Shown here one piece after another: positions 16,960 through 26,035 of a DNA stretch of 64,000 nt. The translations under genes and the position numbers were made by a program. The stretch spans positions 216,001-280,000 of the forward strand of contig NZ_LMLZ01000024.1 in NCBI RefSeq assembly GCF_001422735.1, in the 5' to 3' direction. The stretch is from Acidovorax sp. Leaf78 (GTDB lineage: Bacteria; Pseudomonadota; Gammaproteobacteria; Burkholderiales; Burkholderiaceae_C). The notes below the pieces were generated by a model. The model saw only the letters and a program-made list of their open reading frames with translations, ran no database searches and was not told where the DNA came from. Positions within the stretch are counted from its first letter, which is position 1, and every line of letters begins with the position of its first letter.

Positions 16960-17727
16960 ATGCCATCGATCTCGTTCCCTCGTTCCTTCTCCGCTCCCCG
17001 TGCCGCCACCCGCCGTGCCCTGACGGCCGCGCTGCTGCTGGGCGCGGCGCTGTGCACCATGGGCTCCGCGCGCGCCCAGGCCGCTGCGGACCCTGCGGCG
17101 GACCTGGGGCCGCTGACCCAGCGCTGGCTGGACGATGCCCTCACGCGCAACCAGTCTTCGGGCTTGCCGCTGCGCATGGAAGTGAGCGTGGGCTCTCTGG
17201 ATTCGCGCCTGCGGCTGGCGCCCTGTGCGCGGGTCGAGCCTTACTTGCCGGTGGGTTCGCGGCTGTGGGGCCGCACCCGCCTGGGGCTGCGCTGCGTAGA
17301 GGGGCAGACCGCCTGGAACGTGTACCTTCCGGTCACGGTCAAGGCGTTCGGCCCTGCCTGGGTGCTGACCAGCGCCGTCGCACCGGGGGCCGTCCTGACC
17401 GCCGCCGACGCCACCGAGTCGGAGGTCGACTGGGCAGCAGAATCTGCCGCCGTCATGGCCAACCCGGAAATGTGGGTAGGACAGATTGCGGCGCGCCAAC
17501 TGGTGCCCGGACAGGCGCTGCGCCAGAGCATGGTGCGCGCGCCCAACCTCTTCCGTGCCGGGGCCCAGGTCAAGGTGGTGGCGCAGGGGCCGGGCTACGC
17601 GGTCACCTCCGCTGGGCAGGCGATGTCTTCAGGTGCTGCAGGCCAGATTGTCCGCATCCGAATGGACAATGGCCGCATCGTTAGCGGCACTGTGAGCGAA
17701 AACGGGACAATCGACGTCACTCTTTGA
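16960..17727 (+). CDS. flgA: P-ring assembly chaperone FlgA
   Basis: A 255-residue periplasmic chaperone for FlgI. A signal peptide ends around SARAQA, near residue 40. The C-terminal SAF-type region shows RAPNLFRAGAQVKVVAQGPG and the end IVSGTVSENGTIDVTL. ATG 16960 follows a perfect AGGAGG ribosome-binding site; the frame is open further upstream but lacks such a signal. It is divergent from flgB and followed by flgM. Confidence 0.93.
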   Translation: MPSISFPRSFSAPRAATRRALTAALLLGAALCTMGSARAQAAADPAADLGPLTQRWLDDALTRNQSSGLPLRMEVSVGSLDSRLRLAPCARVEPYLPVGSRLWGRTRLGLRCVEGQTAWNVYLPVTVKAFGPAWVLTSAVAPGAVLTAADATESEVDWAAESAAVMANPEMWVGQIAARQLVPGQALRQSMVRAPNLFRAGAQVKVVAQGPGYAVTSAGQAMSSGAAGQIVRIRMDNGRIVSGTVSENGTIDVTL

Positions 17728-17749
17728 TGACCGGACTGCGATAAATCGC

Positions 17750-17776
17750 TAAAGTCCCCGTCAAATGGGTCGAAAC
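17750..17776 (+). promoter_or_regulatory. sigma-28 (FliA) promoter for flgM
   Basis: TAAAGTCC (17750-17757), an 11-base spacer and GTCGAAAC (17769-17776) match the FliA consensus TAAAGTTT-N11-GCCGATAA with exact spacing. It lies 44 bases upstream of the flgM start, just after the flgA stop. A FliA-dependent promoter of flgM is known in enteric bacteria. Confidence 0.7.
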
Positions 17777-17819
17777 CATTGCTACTGTGCCCCACATCGA
17801 AGGGGTGGTGGAGAGAGCG

Positions 17820-18140
17820 ATGAAGATTGGTCAAAAACCGGAACTCCCGGGCGGGTTGCCGCAGGCAGCGCTTGCCAAGCAAGCCAAGAGCCCTGCCACG
17901 GCTGCTGAAGGAGCCACGAAAGACGCGCTGAAGGCGTCAGCCGCCGGTGTGCCTGTCACGGTGTCGACCGCGGCCCGCGCCCTGGACCAGACGGCCCGCA
18001 CCACGGGCGACTTCGACGCCGGCAAGGTCAAAGCCGTGCGCGCGGCGATCGACAAAGGCACCTTCTCGGTGAACGCCGAAGCCATTGCCGACAAGATGCT
18101 CACCAACGCCCAGGAAATCCTGTCCCGCTCACGCGGCTGA
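17820..18140 (+). CDS. flgM: anti-sigma-28 factor FlgM
   Basis: A 106-residue protein starting MKIGQKPELPGGLPQAA. The C-terminal half holds the FliA-binding segment with the typical pattern KVKAVRAAIDKGTFSVNAEA then IADKMLTNA. FlgM binds FliA and is exported when the hook is finished, releasing filament and chemotaxis genes for transcription. ATG 17820 has GGAGAG upstream. A sigma-28-type promoter precedes it. Confidence 0.92.
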   Translation: MKIGQKPELPGGLPQAALAKQAKSPATAAEGATKDALKASAAGVPVTVSTAARALDQTARTTGDFDAGKVKAVRAAIDKGTFSVNAEAIADKMLTNAQEILSRSRG

Positions 18141-18225
18141 CCTGACTTGTTATCGGACAGACCGCGCGTTTCTCGAGTCCTGAACTTTCCTTGGCAGACC
18201 AGCACGGTTCATCGCACAATGCGCC

Positions 18226-18600
18226 ATGTCGCTGGAAGAATCCCTCTCGGCTGTTGAACAGCTGATCGAAAAAGTCTCCGCCGCGCTGCTTGCGGCCGAT
18301 CCCCAAATCCTGGAAAAGAACAGCATCGCCCTGCGCGATGCTGCGGCGCAGTTCACCTATGCGCTGGAGCAGACGGCGCAGCGCGGGCTCCCCGTGCCCG
18401 CACAGCTGCAACAGCGGGTGGATGCCATCCGCGACGCGCTGGCCAACCACCGCGAAGGCCTGGCCCGCTTGTCCGCCAACGCCGACCGCCAGGTCGCCAG
18501 CCTCATCCCTCAGTCCGGCACCCCCGCCACCTACGGCGATGGCCGCGGCACCCAGCCCGGCAAGCCCGGCGTGGCCCGCATCTACAAGTCGGCGGGTTGA
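18226..18600 (+). CDS. flgN: FlgN-like export chaperone (candidate)
   Basis: A 124-residue, mostly helical protein that directly follows flgM, the usual place of flgN. It starts MSLEESLSAVEQLIEKVSAA and has long amphipathic helices up to about residue 95, then a Gly/Pro-rich tail ending GVARIYKSAG. FlgN chaperones FlgK and FlgL. Sequence similarity is weak by eye; the call depends largely on position and size. Confidence 0.55.
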   Translation: MSLEESLSAVEQLIEKVSAALLAADPQILEKNSIALRDAAAQFTYALEQTAQRGLPVPAQLQQRVDAIRDALANHREGLARLSANADRQVASLIPQSGTPATYGDGRGTQPGKPGVARIYKSAG

Positions 18601-18616
18601 GTCGCAACTCAAAAAA

Positions 18617-18698
18617 GATAGCTGCTGACGCTTGCCTCGCCTGGGTTGGAATGGATAAACCGGCTCGATCTGCCGTCAGCCAAGCGCAAGCAGCTATC
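18617..18698. repeat. repeat family B, split inverted copy
   Basis: The left arm is GATAGCTGCTGACGCTTG (18617-18634) and the right arm CAAGCGCAAGCAGCTATC (18681-18698). They pair over 16 of 18 positions across a 46-base loop. The arms match the core AGCAGCTAT of the other family B copies. The element lies between the convergent flgN-like and fliA genes and could form a bidirectional terminator-like hairpin. Confidence 0.65.
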
Positions 18699-18792
18699 CT
18701 ATCGATAGCAGAAGCGATGGCGAAAGCGGGTCAGTACGTCGGGAGTTAGCCTTGAGCAATGCCCGTCGAAACGGTCGCAGCCCCATACCAGT

Positions 18793-18867
18793 GCCACCGT
18801 GGATCTGGCTCCGCCAGTCCAGGGGTGGCGTCCCCCTCAGGGGGAAGCGGCGCAGCCGCTCAGGGGG
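18793..18867 (-). repeat. repeat family A, copy 3 (3' of fliA)
   Basis: The stem is GCCACC (18793-18798)/GGTGGC (18834-18839) around TGGA/TCCA and CTGGC-TCC-GCCAG. Both sides differ from the GCACCC/GGGTGC stem of the copies at 9789 and 25331, so pairing is kept by compensatory change. A CCCCCTCAGGGGG palindrome and an end CTCAGGGGG follow. It ends 4 bases before the fliA stop. Confidence 0.75.
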
Positions 18868-18871
18868 AGCG

Positions 18872-19585
18872 CTAGTGCGCCCGCATTTTCGCCCGCAAGC
18901 GGGCGATGGACTGGCTGTGCAGCTGGCACACCCGGGATTCCGTGACGCCCAGCACGGCCGCGATCTCCTTGAGATTCATGTCGTGCTCGTAGTACATGCC
19001 CATGATGTGCTGCTCGCGCTCGGGCAGGCTCTTGATGGCGTTGACCAGGGACACCTTGAGCCGCTGGTCGCGCAGCATCTCCATCGGGTCGGCGTCACCG
19101 TCCGCGACGTGGCGGTCGAGGAAACCGTCGTCGTCCTCGTTGTGGGTCATGTCCTCCAGATACACCAGCTGGGTGCCGCGCACCTTACCCAGCAAGCTCT
19201 GATAGTCGGACAGCTCCATGCCCATTTCGTCGGCGATCTCGGATTCGAGCGGGCTGCGGCCGAGCTTTTGCTCCAGGCGGTGCACGGCGTGCTCGATGTC
19301 TTTCTGGCTCTTGCGCGAGCTGCGGCTCATCCAGTCGCCCTCGCGCAGCTCGTCGAGCATGGCGCCACGGATGCGCTGGGTGGCAAAGGTCTCGAACTGC
19401 ACACCCTGCGCCACTTCATAGCGCGACAGCGCCTCCGCCAGGCCCATCATGCCGACCTGGATCAAGTCGTCCAGCTCCACATTGGGGGGCAGCTTGGCGA
19501 TCATGTGGTGCGCGATCCTGCGAACCAGCGGAACATGCTGGCGGATCATCGCGTCACGATCGAGCTGGCCTTTGGCGGTGTACAT
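18872..19585 (-). CDS. fliA: flagellar sigma factor FliA (sigma-28)
   Basis: A 237-residue sigma-70-family factor. Region 2 is seen as LDDLIQVGMMGLAEALSRYE and the following FETFATQRIRGAMLDELRE, region 3 in the EHAVHRLEQKLGRSP segment, and region 4 as LKEIAAVLGVTESRVCQLHS. FliA transcribes flagellin, motor and chemotaxis genes and is held by FlgM. ATG 19585 was chosen 4 bases after the FlhG-like gene's stop; a GTG 12 codons upstream overlaps that gene. It is the last gene of flhBAF-flhG-fliA. Confidence 0.95.
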   Translation of the reverse strand: MYTAKGQLDRDAMIRQHVPLVRRIAHHMIAKLPPNVELDDLIQVGMMGLAEALSRYEVAQGVQFETFATQRIRGAMLDELREGDWMSRSSRKSQKDIEHAVHRLEQKLGRSPLESEIADEMGMELSDYQSLLGKVRGTQLVYLEDMTHNEDDDGFLDRHVADGDADPMEMLRDQRLKVSLVNAIKSLPEREQHIMGMYYEHDMNLKEIAAVLGVTESRVCQLHSQSIARLRAKMRAH

Positions 19586-19589
19586 CAGA

Positions 19590-20387
19590 TCAGTGGCTCC
19601 GGGCAAAATGGACAGGCGCACCTGTCAGATTGTGGGTGGGGAGAGCCGTCATCGATTCACTGATAGTGCCCGCATTTTCCAGCAGTTGCAAGGCCAGGCG
19701 CTGCAGGTCCTGCGGGTTTTGCGTGGCGATGGTCGTCGTGCGCACGGGGCCGACCAGGTGCTGTTCGGCGCACTCCTGCAGGGTTTGCAGGGCGCCCTGG
19801 GTCTTTCGGCGCTCGGCAGCGGTGTTGCCGTGCAGCAGGCCGGCCACCATGCAGGGCAGGCCGGTGTGCAGCGCAATCTGCTTCAAGCTCTTGTAACTCT
19901 TGAGCACGCCTGCGGCATCGTTGCCCATCACGACGAGCGGAATGGTCGCCGTGTGCGTGAGCAAGGGCCCCAGCGTGGACGCGGGCGCGTGCAGCACCAT
20001 CAGGCCGTAGGTCCTGAAGTAGGGCAGCAGGCCCTGCAGCGGCGGTGTGTCCTGCGCCAGCGCGCGGCGGGTGGTGAGCTGCAGTCCCCGCGCGGCGGGG
20101 ATCACGGCCAGCGACGAGGCCGCAGCGCCCATGTTCAGGTGCGCGCCGTCGTTCCACGGCGCCTGCTGCAGCAGGTGCAGCAAACCGGGGCTGTCGTCGG
20201 TCTCCTGCGCGGTGCCGTCCAGCACCACGACCGGGTGTCCCAGGCGCTGCAGGATGGCGCAGACCTGCCACAGCGCTTCGAGGCCCGTGCCGGCGTTGTC
20301 CTGGCTGGCGACCGCCACCACGCGCAGTTCGGACTGCGGCGTGAAGCTGTGCAGGCTGGCGCCTTGGTGAAATCCGATATCAAGCAT
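19590..20387 (-). CDS. FlhG/FleN-like protein without a Walker A lysine
   Basis: A 265-residue protein in the place of flhG, between flhF and fliA. The N-terminal beta strand (LRVVAVAS) is followed by QDNAGTG where FlhG has KGGVGKT, so both lysines of the deviant Walker A are missing; the later VVVLDG fits the Walker A' strand. FlhG regulates flagellar number together with FlhF as a MinD-type ATPase. Without the P-loop this copy probably does not hydrolyse ATP in the usual way. It overlaps flhF by 8 bases. Confidence 0.7.
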   Translation of the reverse strand: MLDIGFHQGASLHSFTPQSELRVVAVASQDNAGTGLEALWQVCAILQRLGHPVVVLDGTAQETDDSPGLLHLLQQAPWNDGAHLNMGAAASSLAVIPAARGLQLTTRRALAQDTPPLQGLLPYFRTYGLMVLHAPASTLGPLLTHTATIPLVVMGNDAAGVLKSYKSLKQIALHTGLPCMVAGLLHGNTAAERRKTQGALQTLQECAEQHLVGPVRTTTIATQNPQDLQRLALQLLENAGTISESMTALPTHNLTGAPVHFARSH

Positions 20388-21927
20388 CGACCATCCCTCG
20401 CTCGTTGATGCCGTCTGGCGAGTGCGAGAAGAAGAAGTTCAGGTCGCTGGCCTTGGGGTCGAACGCCGACTTCACCGGAGCGCGCATCGAGGTGTTGATG
20501 AGCTTGTGCGCATCGGCGCGCTCCCAGTCTTCGGGCACGCGCTGGCCGTTGGTCACGCCGCGCAGCACCATCTGGTGGCGGATCAGCGCGTCGATCGCGG
20601 GGCCGAGTTTGACGGCTTCGTCCACCTTGGACAGGATGGCCTGCTGCGAGCCGTCGGTCTTGAAGGCGGTGAGCACGTCGTCCAGCGTGTCGCCATGGCA
20701 GCCGGCGTTGAGCACCAGCAGGCGGTTGACGTGCGGCAGGTCCAGCACGTCGAGCATGTCGCGCTTGCGCGGGTCGCGCGGGGCGACGCCGGTGGTGTCG
20801 ATGAGCACCATCTTCTTGCCGGACAGCAGGCCCAGCAGGTCCTGCAGCGCGGCGCGGTCGTGGGCCAGGTGGGCCACGATGCCCAGCATGCGGCCGTAGG
20901 TGCGCAGCTGTTCGTGGGCACCGACGCGGTAGGTGTCCAGCGTGATCAGGCCCACGCTGCCGGGGCCGTGGATGCGGGCGCACATGGCCGCCAGCTTGGC
21001 GGTGGTGGTGGTCTTGCCCACGCCGGTGGAGCCTACCAGCGCGAAGATGCCGCCCTGCTCGTACAGCGGGGCTTCGGCCAGGTCGGTCTTGAGGTTGCGC
21101 TCCAGCACTTCCATCAGCCAACGCACCGACTCGGCGGCCGACAGCTCTTCAGGCATGCGTTCCAGCACCGCGCGGGCCAGCGAGGGCGAGTAGCCGCCGC
21201 GGATCATCTTGAGCATCAGGTTGGACTGGATGGGGTTCTGGCGCGCCTGCCCCAGCCACGCCAGCGTGTTGAAGCGGTCTTCGATCAGGTCCTTCATCGC
21301 GTGCAGCTCGGACATCACGCTTTGCTGGTTGGCGGCGGACTGCACGGCGTGGCTCACCGCGGGCTCTGGCCGACGGCGGGGCTGCTCGGGCGGCAGGTCC
21401 ATCGGGATGGAGCGCAGCGGGTTGTGGCGCACCACGGCCGGTGCGCTGGCGATGCGCTCGCGCTCGGGCGCTTCGTCGCGGCTGCGCTCGGACAGCGTGG
21501 GCGGGTCCGACGGGCCGTTCATGGCTTCATGGCGGCGGCGCAGCATGCGTTCGCGCACGTAGTCCTGGAACGACAGCGTGCTCATCGCCAGCTGCTCGGT
21601 GTCTTCTTCCACCGGGTTGCGGTTCAGAGCCGACAGGGCTGCCATGGCGGCCTGGTTGTTGTGGTTTTGGCTCTGGCCTTGGCTGGCGCGCTGCGGTGCG
21701 CTGCGGGCCGGCGTGGGGGCCAGCAGGGGCGGGTTGGCGGACTGCGACGAGCCGCCGCCCGCACCGCTGCCGTCCAGGGCCGAGAGCGTGTCTTCCGCCG
21801 TGGCCACCACCTCGACGCCGTTGGCCGTGGGGCGGTTGGACAAAATGAGTGTGCCGTCCCCGAAGGCCATGCGCGCTTTGGCCAGAGCTTCCCGGGATGT
21901 GGGGGCGGTAAAGCGTTTGATGTTCAT
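20380..21927 (-). CDS. flhF: flagellar placement GTPase FlhF
   Basis: A 515-residue SRP-type GTPase that directs where flagella form. It has an N-terminal basic region (MNIKRFTAPTSREALAKAR), a long low-complexity linker (about 50-190), then the NG domain with the P-loop GSTGVGKT at 299-306 and later motifs VLIDTTGVAPRD and VDEAVKLGPAID. It overlaps flhA by four bases (ATGA) and the FlhG-like gene by eight. Confidence 0.94.
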   Translation of the reverse strand: MNIKRFTAPTSREALAKARMAFGDGTLILSNRPTANGVEVVATAEDTLSALDGSGAGGGSSQSANPPLLAPTPARSAPQRASQGQSQNHNNQAAMAALSALNRNPVEEDTEQLAMSTLSFQDYVRERMLRRRHEAMNGPSDPPTLSERSRDEAPERERIASAPAVVRHNPLRSIPMDLPPEQPRRRPEPAVSHAVQSAANQQSVMSELHAMKDLIEDRFNTLAWLGQARQNPIQSNLMLKMIRGGYSPSLARAVLERMPEELSAAESVRWLMEVLERNLKTDLAEAPLYEQGGIFALVGSTGVGKTTTTAKLAAMCARIHGPGSVGLITLDTYRVGAHEQLRTYGRMLGIVAHLAHDRAALQDLLGLLSGKKMVLIDTTGVAPRDPRKRDMLDVLDLPHVNRLLVLNAGCHGDTLDDVLTAFKTDGSQQAILSKVDEAVKLGPAIDALIRHQMVLRGVTNGQRVPEDWERADAHKLINTSMRAPVKSAFDPKASDLNFFFSHSPDGINERGMVDA

Positions 21928-24005
21928 GCTGATGCACCTCTAAGGATCGGCCCAATGCGGATGGTGTGGGTCTCGGGGATTTCACTGTGCGCCAACACCT
22001 GCAGGCGGGGCGCGACGCGGCGCACCAGGCGGGAGATGGCATTGCGGATCTGGTCGGGCACCAGCAGGCACGCTGGCAGTCCCATTTCTTCCTGCTTGAG
22101 GGCTACTTCGGCGGCCTTCTGGGTCAGGATGTCGGCCACGCCGGGGTCCAGGGCCGGGCCAGCGGCGTTGCCCAGGGCCTGCACCAGGAGGCGCTCCAGG
22201 CCCGGTTCGATGGCGATGACGTTGAGCTCGCGCGTCGGGCCGTAGATCTGCTGGACGATGGCGGGCGACAGCGCAATGCGCACGCGGCGGGCCAGCTCGA
22301 CGGGGTCGCTGATGCCACCGGCGAATTCGGCCAGCGTCTCGATGATGGTGCGGATATCGCGGATGTGCACAGATTCCTCCAGCAGCAGCTGGAGAACTTT
22401 CTGGAACGTTGCGATGGAGACCATTTTGGGGACCACTTCTTCGATGAGCTTGGGGGCCAGTTTCGCCACGTGTTCCACCAGTTGCTGCGTTTCCGTGCGA
22501 CTGAGGAGCTTGGCGGCTTGCACTTGCATCAAGTGTGACAAATGGGTGGCCATCACGGTTTCGGAATCAACGACGGTAAAACCCGCCATTTGTGCCGCTT
22601 CCTTCTGGCGATCGTCGATCCAGTGCGCGGGCAGGCCGAACGCGGGGTCCGTGGTGGGCGTGCCGATCAGCGGCGTGGTGATGCCGCCGGGGTTGATGGC
22701 CAGGAACATGCCGGGGAAGGCCTCGCCTTCGCCCACCACCACGCCGCGCAGGGTGATGCGGTAGCCGCTGGGCTTGAGCTCCAGGTTGTCGCGCACGTGC
22801 ACGGCCGGGGGCAGGAAGCCCACCTCCTGCGCGAACTTGCGGCGCACGCCCTTGATGCGGGTGAGCAGGTCGCCCTGGCGGCTCTTGTCCACCAGGCTGA
22901 TCAGGCGGTAGCCCAGCTCCAGGCCCAGCAGGTCCACGGGCTGCAGGTCGTCCCAGGTGGCTTCGCCGTCGGCTACAGGGGCGGGCGGGGCCTCGACCTC
23001 GGGCGGTGCCTTCTGGCGCTCGTAGAGCAGCCAGGCGCCATAGGCCATCATGCCGCCCATGGTCAAAAACACCAGGTGCGGCATGCCGGGGATCATGCCC
23101 AGCAGCAGCAAGATGGCGGCCGTCACACCCACCACGCGGGGCGACATGAACAGCTGCGCCACGATCTGGCGGCCCATGTCCTGGTCCTTGCCCACGCGTG
23201 AGATCACCATCGCGGCGGCCACCGAGATCAGCAGCCCGGGGATCTGCGCGACCAGCGCATCGCCCACCGCCAGCAAGATGTAGCTGTCGGCGGCCTGCCC
23301 GGCCGACAGGTTGTGCTGGAGCATGCCGATGGCAAAGCCGCCGACGATGTTGATCACCAGGATCAGGATGCCGGCGACGGCGTCCCCGCGCACGAACTTG
23401 GAAGCACCGTCCATGGATCCGAAGAAGTTCGCTTCTTCAGCGACTTCGGCGCGCCGGCGCTTGGCTTCCTTTTCGTCGATCATCCCGGCGTTCAGGTCGG
23501 CGTCCACCGCCATCTGCTTGCCCGGCATGGCGTCGAGGGCAAAGCGCGCGGACACTTCGGCGATGCGCTCCGCGCCCTTGGTGATCACCACGAAGTTGAT
23601 CACCACCAGGATGGCGAACACGATCAGGCCCACGGCAAAATTGCCGCCGATCAGAAAGTGGCCGAAGGCCTCGATCACCGCACCGGCCGCCCCGGGGCCG
23701 GTGTGGCCTTCCAGGAGCACGACCCGGGTGGAGGCCACGTTGAGCGACAGGCGCATCAGCGTCGTCAGCAGCAACACTGCGGGGAATGCCGCGAAGTCCA
23801 GCGGGCGCAGCATGTATGCCGCCACCATCATCACCATCAGGGCGACAGCGATGTTCAGCGTGAAGAACGCGTCCAGCAGCCACGGCGGGATCGGGAGCAC
23901 CATCAGCGCCAGGATGGCGACCACCAGCAGCGGCGCCGACATGCCTTGAAGGGCGCTCGAGTGGTTGCCCGCCCAGAGTCGGACAGACTTTACAGAGGTA
24001 TTCAT
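21924..24005 (-). CDS. flhA: flagellar export gate protein FlhA
   Basis: A 693-residue FHIPEP-family protein: eight N-terminal membrane segments (first about residues 25-45) and a large cytoplasmic domain from about 330. The family signature is visible as LNVASTRVVLLEGHTGPGAA and the proton-pathway loop as ARFALDAMPGKQMAVDADLN. The C-terminal part docks chaperone-substrate complexes. It overlaps flhB upstream and flhF downstream by ATGA, so the three are translationally coupled. Confidence 0.96.
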   Translation of the reverse strand: MNTSVKSVRLWAGNHSSALQGMSAPLLVVAILALMVLPIPPWLLDAFFTLNIAVALMVMMVAAYMLRPLDFAAFPAVLLLTTLMRLSLNVASTRVVLLEGHTGPGAAGAVIEAFGHFLIGGNFAVGLIVFAILVVINFVVITKGAERIAEVSARFALDAMPGKQMAVDADLNAGMIDEKEAKRRRAEVAEEANFFGSMDGASKFVRGDAVAGILILVINIVGGFAIGMLQHNLSAGQAADSYILLAVGDALVAQIPGLLISVAAAMVISRVGKDQDMGRQIVAQLFMSPRVVGVTAAILLLLGMIPGMPHLVFLTMGGMMAYGAWLLYERQKAPPEVEAPPAPVADGEATWDDLQPVDLLGLELGYRLISLVDKSRQGDLLTRIKGVRRKFAQEVGFLPPAVHVRDNLELKPSGYRITLRGVVVGEGEAFPGMFLAINPGGITTPLIGTPTTDPAFGLPAHWIDDRQKEAAQMAGFTVVDSETVMATHLSHLMQVQAAKLLSRTETQQLVEHVAKLAPKLIEEVVPKMVSIATFQKVLQLLLEESVHIRDIRTIIETLAEFAGGISDPVELARRVRIALSPAIVQQIYGPTRELNVIAIEPGLERLLVQALGNAAGPALDPGVADILTQKAAEVALKQEEMGLPACLLVPDQIRNAISRLVRRVAPRLQVLAHSEIPETHTIRIGPILRGASA

Positions 24006-25156
24006 ACGGCGGCGCCTTGCACGGTGGTGCGGTTCAGCGGATCAAGCTCTGGCGGAACGAAGGGCTCCTCCAGGCTGTCGGGCATGCGGCCTTCGCCGCG
24101 CAGCGCGGCCTTCAGGCGGTACACGTAGGCCAGCACCTGCGCCACGGCGGTGTACAGCGTGGCGGGGATGGCTTGGTCGAGCTCGGCGTGGGCATACAGC
24201 GCACGTGCCAGCATGGGGGACTGCAGTACGGGCACTTCGTGCTCCTTGGCCACGTCGCGGATCCGCAGGGCGATCAGGTCGGTACCGCGGGCGATCACCT
24301 GGGGGGCGCTCATGGTCTTTTCGTCGTACTTGAGCGCCACGGCATAGTGGGTGGGGTTCATGACCACGAAGTCGGCCTTGGGCACGGCGCCGACGCTGGC
24401 GCGCTCGGCGATCTCGCGCTGCTTTTGGCGGATGTGGCCCTTGATGTGGGGGTTGCCGTCCGACTCCTTGTGCTCCTGCTTGATTTCCTCGTGCGACATC
24501 TTCAGGCGCGACTTGAAGAAATACGCCTGCAGCGGCACGTCGATCAGGGCTGCGAGGAACACCACCAGCAGCAGCAGGCTCATGCCCGAGGTCAGCCAGT
24601 CCGCCAGCTGGCGGATGGCGATGGGCGAGGGCTGCAGCACCAGCATGGCCACGGTCTCGATGCTGTTGCCCATGAACTTCCAGGCCACGTAGCTCAGGAT
24701 CACGGTCATCAGCACCATCTTGGCCACGTTGGCCATCTGCTGCTTGGAAAAGAGGTTGGCCAGGCCCGAGATCGGGTTCAGGCGGTTGAACTGGGGCGTG
24801 ATGGGCTTGCTGCTCATGATCCAGCCGCCTGCGCCGATGGCGCTGATCAGGGCCGCGCTGCTGGTGAGGATGGCGAACACGGCGCTGGCGATGAGGCCGA
24901 TCATCACCATGTCCGACAGGCGCTTGAGCATGGTGCCGGGCGCCATCACGATGGCGGAGTCGAACGCCAGCTGGCGGCTCATGGCCAGCTGCATGTGGTC
25001 CATCAGTGCCGGGGCCATCATCAGCATGCAGGCCGCACCCGCGCCCAGGATCGCCAGGTGCGACAGGTCGCGAGAGCGCGCACCCTGGCCGTCTTCGCGC
25101 GCTTTTTGCAATTTGCGCTCTGACGCGGGTAGGTTTTTTTCTTGGCTGGATTCCAT
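24002..25156 (-). CDS. flhB: flagellar export switch protein FlhB
   Basis: A 384-residue protein with four membrane segments and a cytoplasmic domain that self-cleaves at NPTH (residues 267-270) to switch from hook to filament export. It starts MESSQEKNLPASERKLQKAR. The start was set at ATG 25156; a long open extension upstream passes through a family A repeat region and is not coding. It is the first gene of flhBAF-flhG-fliA. Confidence 0.95.
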   Translation of the reverse strand: MESSQEKNLPASERKLQKAREDGQGARSRDLSHLAILGAGAACMLMMAPALMDHMQLAMSRQLAFDSAIVMAPGTMLKRLSDMVMIGLIASAVFAILTSSAALISAIGAGGWIMSSKPITPQFNRLNPISGLANLFSKQQMANVAKMVLMTVILSYVAWKFMGNSIETVAMLVLQPSPIAIRQLADWLTSGMSLLLLVVFLAALIDVPLQAYFFKSRLKMSHEEIKQEHKESDGNPHIKGHIRQKQREIAERASVGAVPKADFVVMNPTHYAVALKYDEKTMSAPQVIARGTDLIALRIRDVAKEHEVPVLQSPMLARALYAHAELDQAIPATLYTAVAQVLAYVYRLKAALRGEGRMPDSLEEPFVPPELDPLNRTTVQGAAV

Positions 25157-25330
25157 GATGGCATGACGGCTGGTGCCATGCCATTGTCGTGAGCGACCCG
25201 GAAATCTAAAGGTGGATAAGGGGGCGTCGATGCCCGCTTTTCCGTGCCGCGAGGCCTTTGGAGGGCTCCTTGAGCGCCAGCGCGACCAGCTACACGCACG
25301 CTCTCCGAAACCGGCGCGCCCGAAGCCAGC

Positions 25331-25407
25331 GCACCCGTGGAACTGGCTTTGCCAGGCCACTGGGTGCGTCCCCCTCAGGGGGAAGGCGCCGAAGGCGACT
25401 CAGGGGG
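25331..25407 (-). repeat. repeat family A, copy 4 (3' of cheZ)
   Basis: The stem GCACCC (25331-25336)/GGGTGC (25362-25367) surrounds GTGG/CCAC and CTGGC-TTT-GCCAG. A CCCCCTCAGGGGG palindrome, then GGCGCC and the end CTCAGGGGG follow. It ends 3 bases before the cheZ stop. It lies between cheZ and flhB and may separate the motAB-cheYZ transcript from flhBAF. Confidence 0.75.
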
Positions 25408-25410
25408 AGA

Positions 25411-26031
25411 TCAGAACCCGAGGCTGGCGAGCAGGTCGTCCACCTGGGACTGGTCGGTGACCACGTCCGCGGTGTTCTCGGGGTCGACCACCGGGCCTTG
25501 CAGGTGCATGGGCTTGGCTTCGACCACCGGCACCTGGGCGTTGGGGGGCGCCGTCTGGATGAGCAGCTGCACCAGCTGCTCTTCGATGTTGGCCGCCAGG
25601 TTCACCACGCGCGCGATCACCTGACCGGTGAGGTCGTGGAAGTCCTGGGCCATCATGATTTCGGTGAGGTGCGTGTCCGCTTCCTTGGTCACGCGCTCCA
25701 CGTCGGTCAGGAAGTTCATGATCTCGCCCTTGGCCACGGCGGCCACGGGGTCCTTGACCAATGAAGTCACCACCCGGCGCGTTTCCGCCGCGATGTAGTC
25801 GTGCTGCGCCTTGGCCTGCTCGACGCGGTTGAGCACCTTTTCCGCCGCTTCGCCGGTCAGGCGGGCGATGTAGGAGAGGCGGCTTTGCGCGTCGGGCAGC
25901 TCGCCCATGGAGCCGCGCAGCTTGTCGGCGTAGCCCAGTTCGTTGAGCGAGTCGTGCAGTTGCCGGGTCAGCAGGCCGATCTTCTGGTGGACTTCGGCAG
26001 GCTGTTGGCTGTGGTCCGGTGTGGCATCCAT
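25411..26031 (-). CDS. cheZ: CheY-P phosphatase CheZ
   Basis: A 206-residue helical protein. The active-site helix carries AQDFHDLTGQVIARV with the catalytic Asp133 and Gln137. The C-terminal CheY-binding peptide is VDDLLASLGF. It dephosphorylates CheY-P to reset the motor signal. It begins 4 bases after cheY1 and its stop is followed by a family A repeat. Confidence 0.95.
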   Translation of the reverse strand: MDATPDHSQQPAEVHQKIGLLTRQLHDSLNELGYADKLRGSMGELPDAQSRLSYIARLTGEAAEKVLNRVEQAKAQHDYIAAETRRVVTSLVKDPVAAVAKGEIMNFLTDVERVTKEADTHLTEIMMAQDFHDLTGQVIARVVNLAANIEEQLVQLLIQTAPPNAQVPVVEAKPMHLQGPVVDPENTADVVTDQSQVDDLLASLGF

Positions 26032-26035
26032 GATG

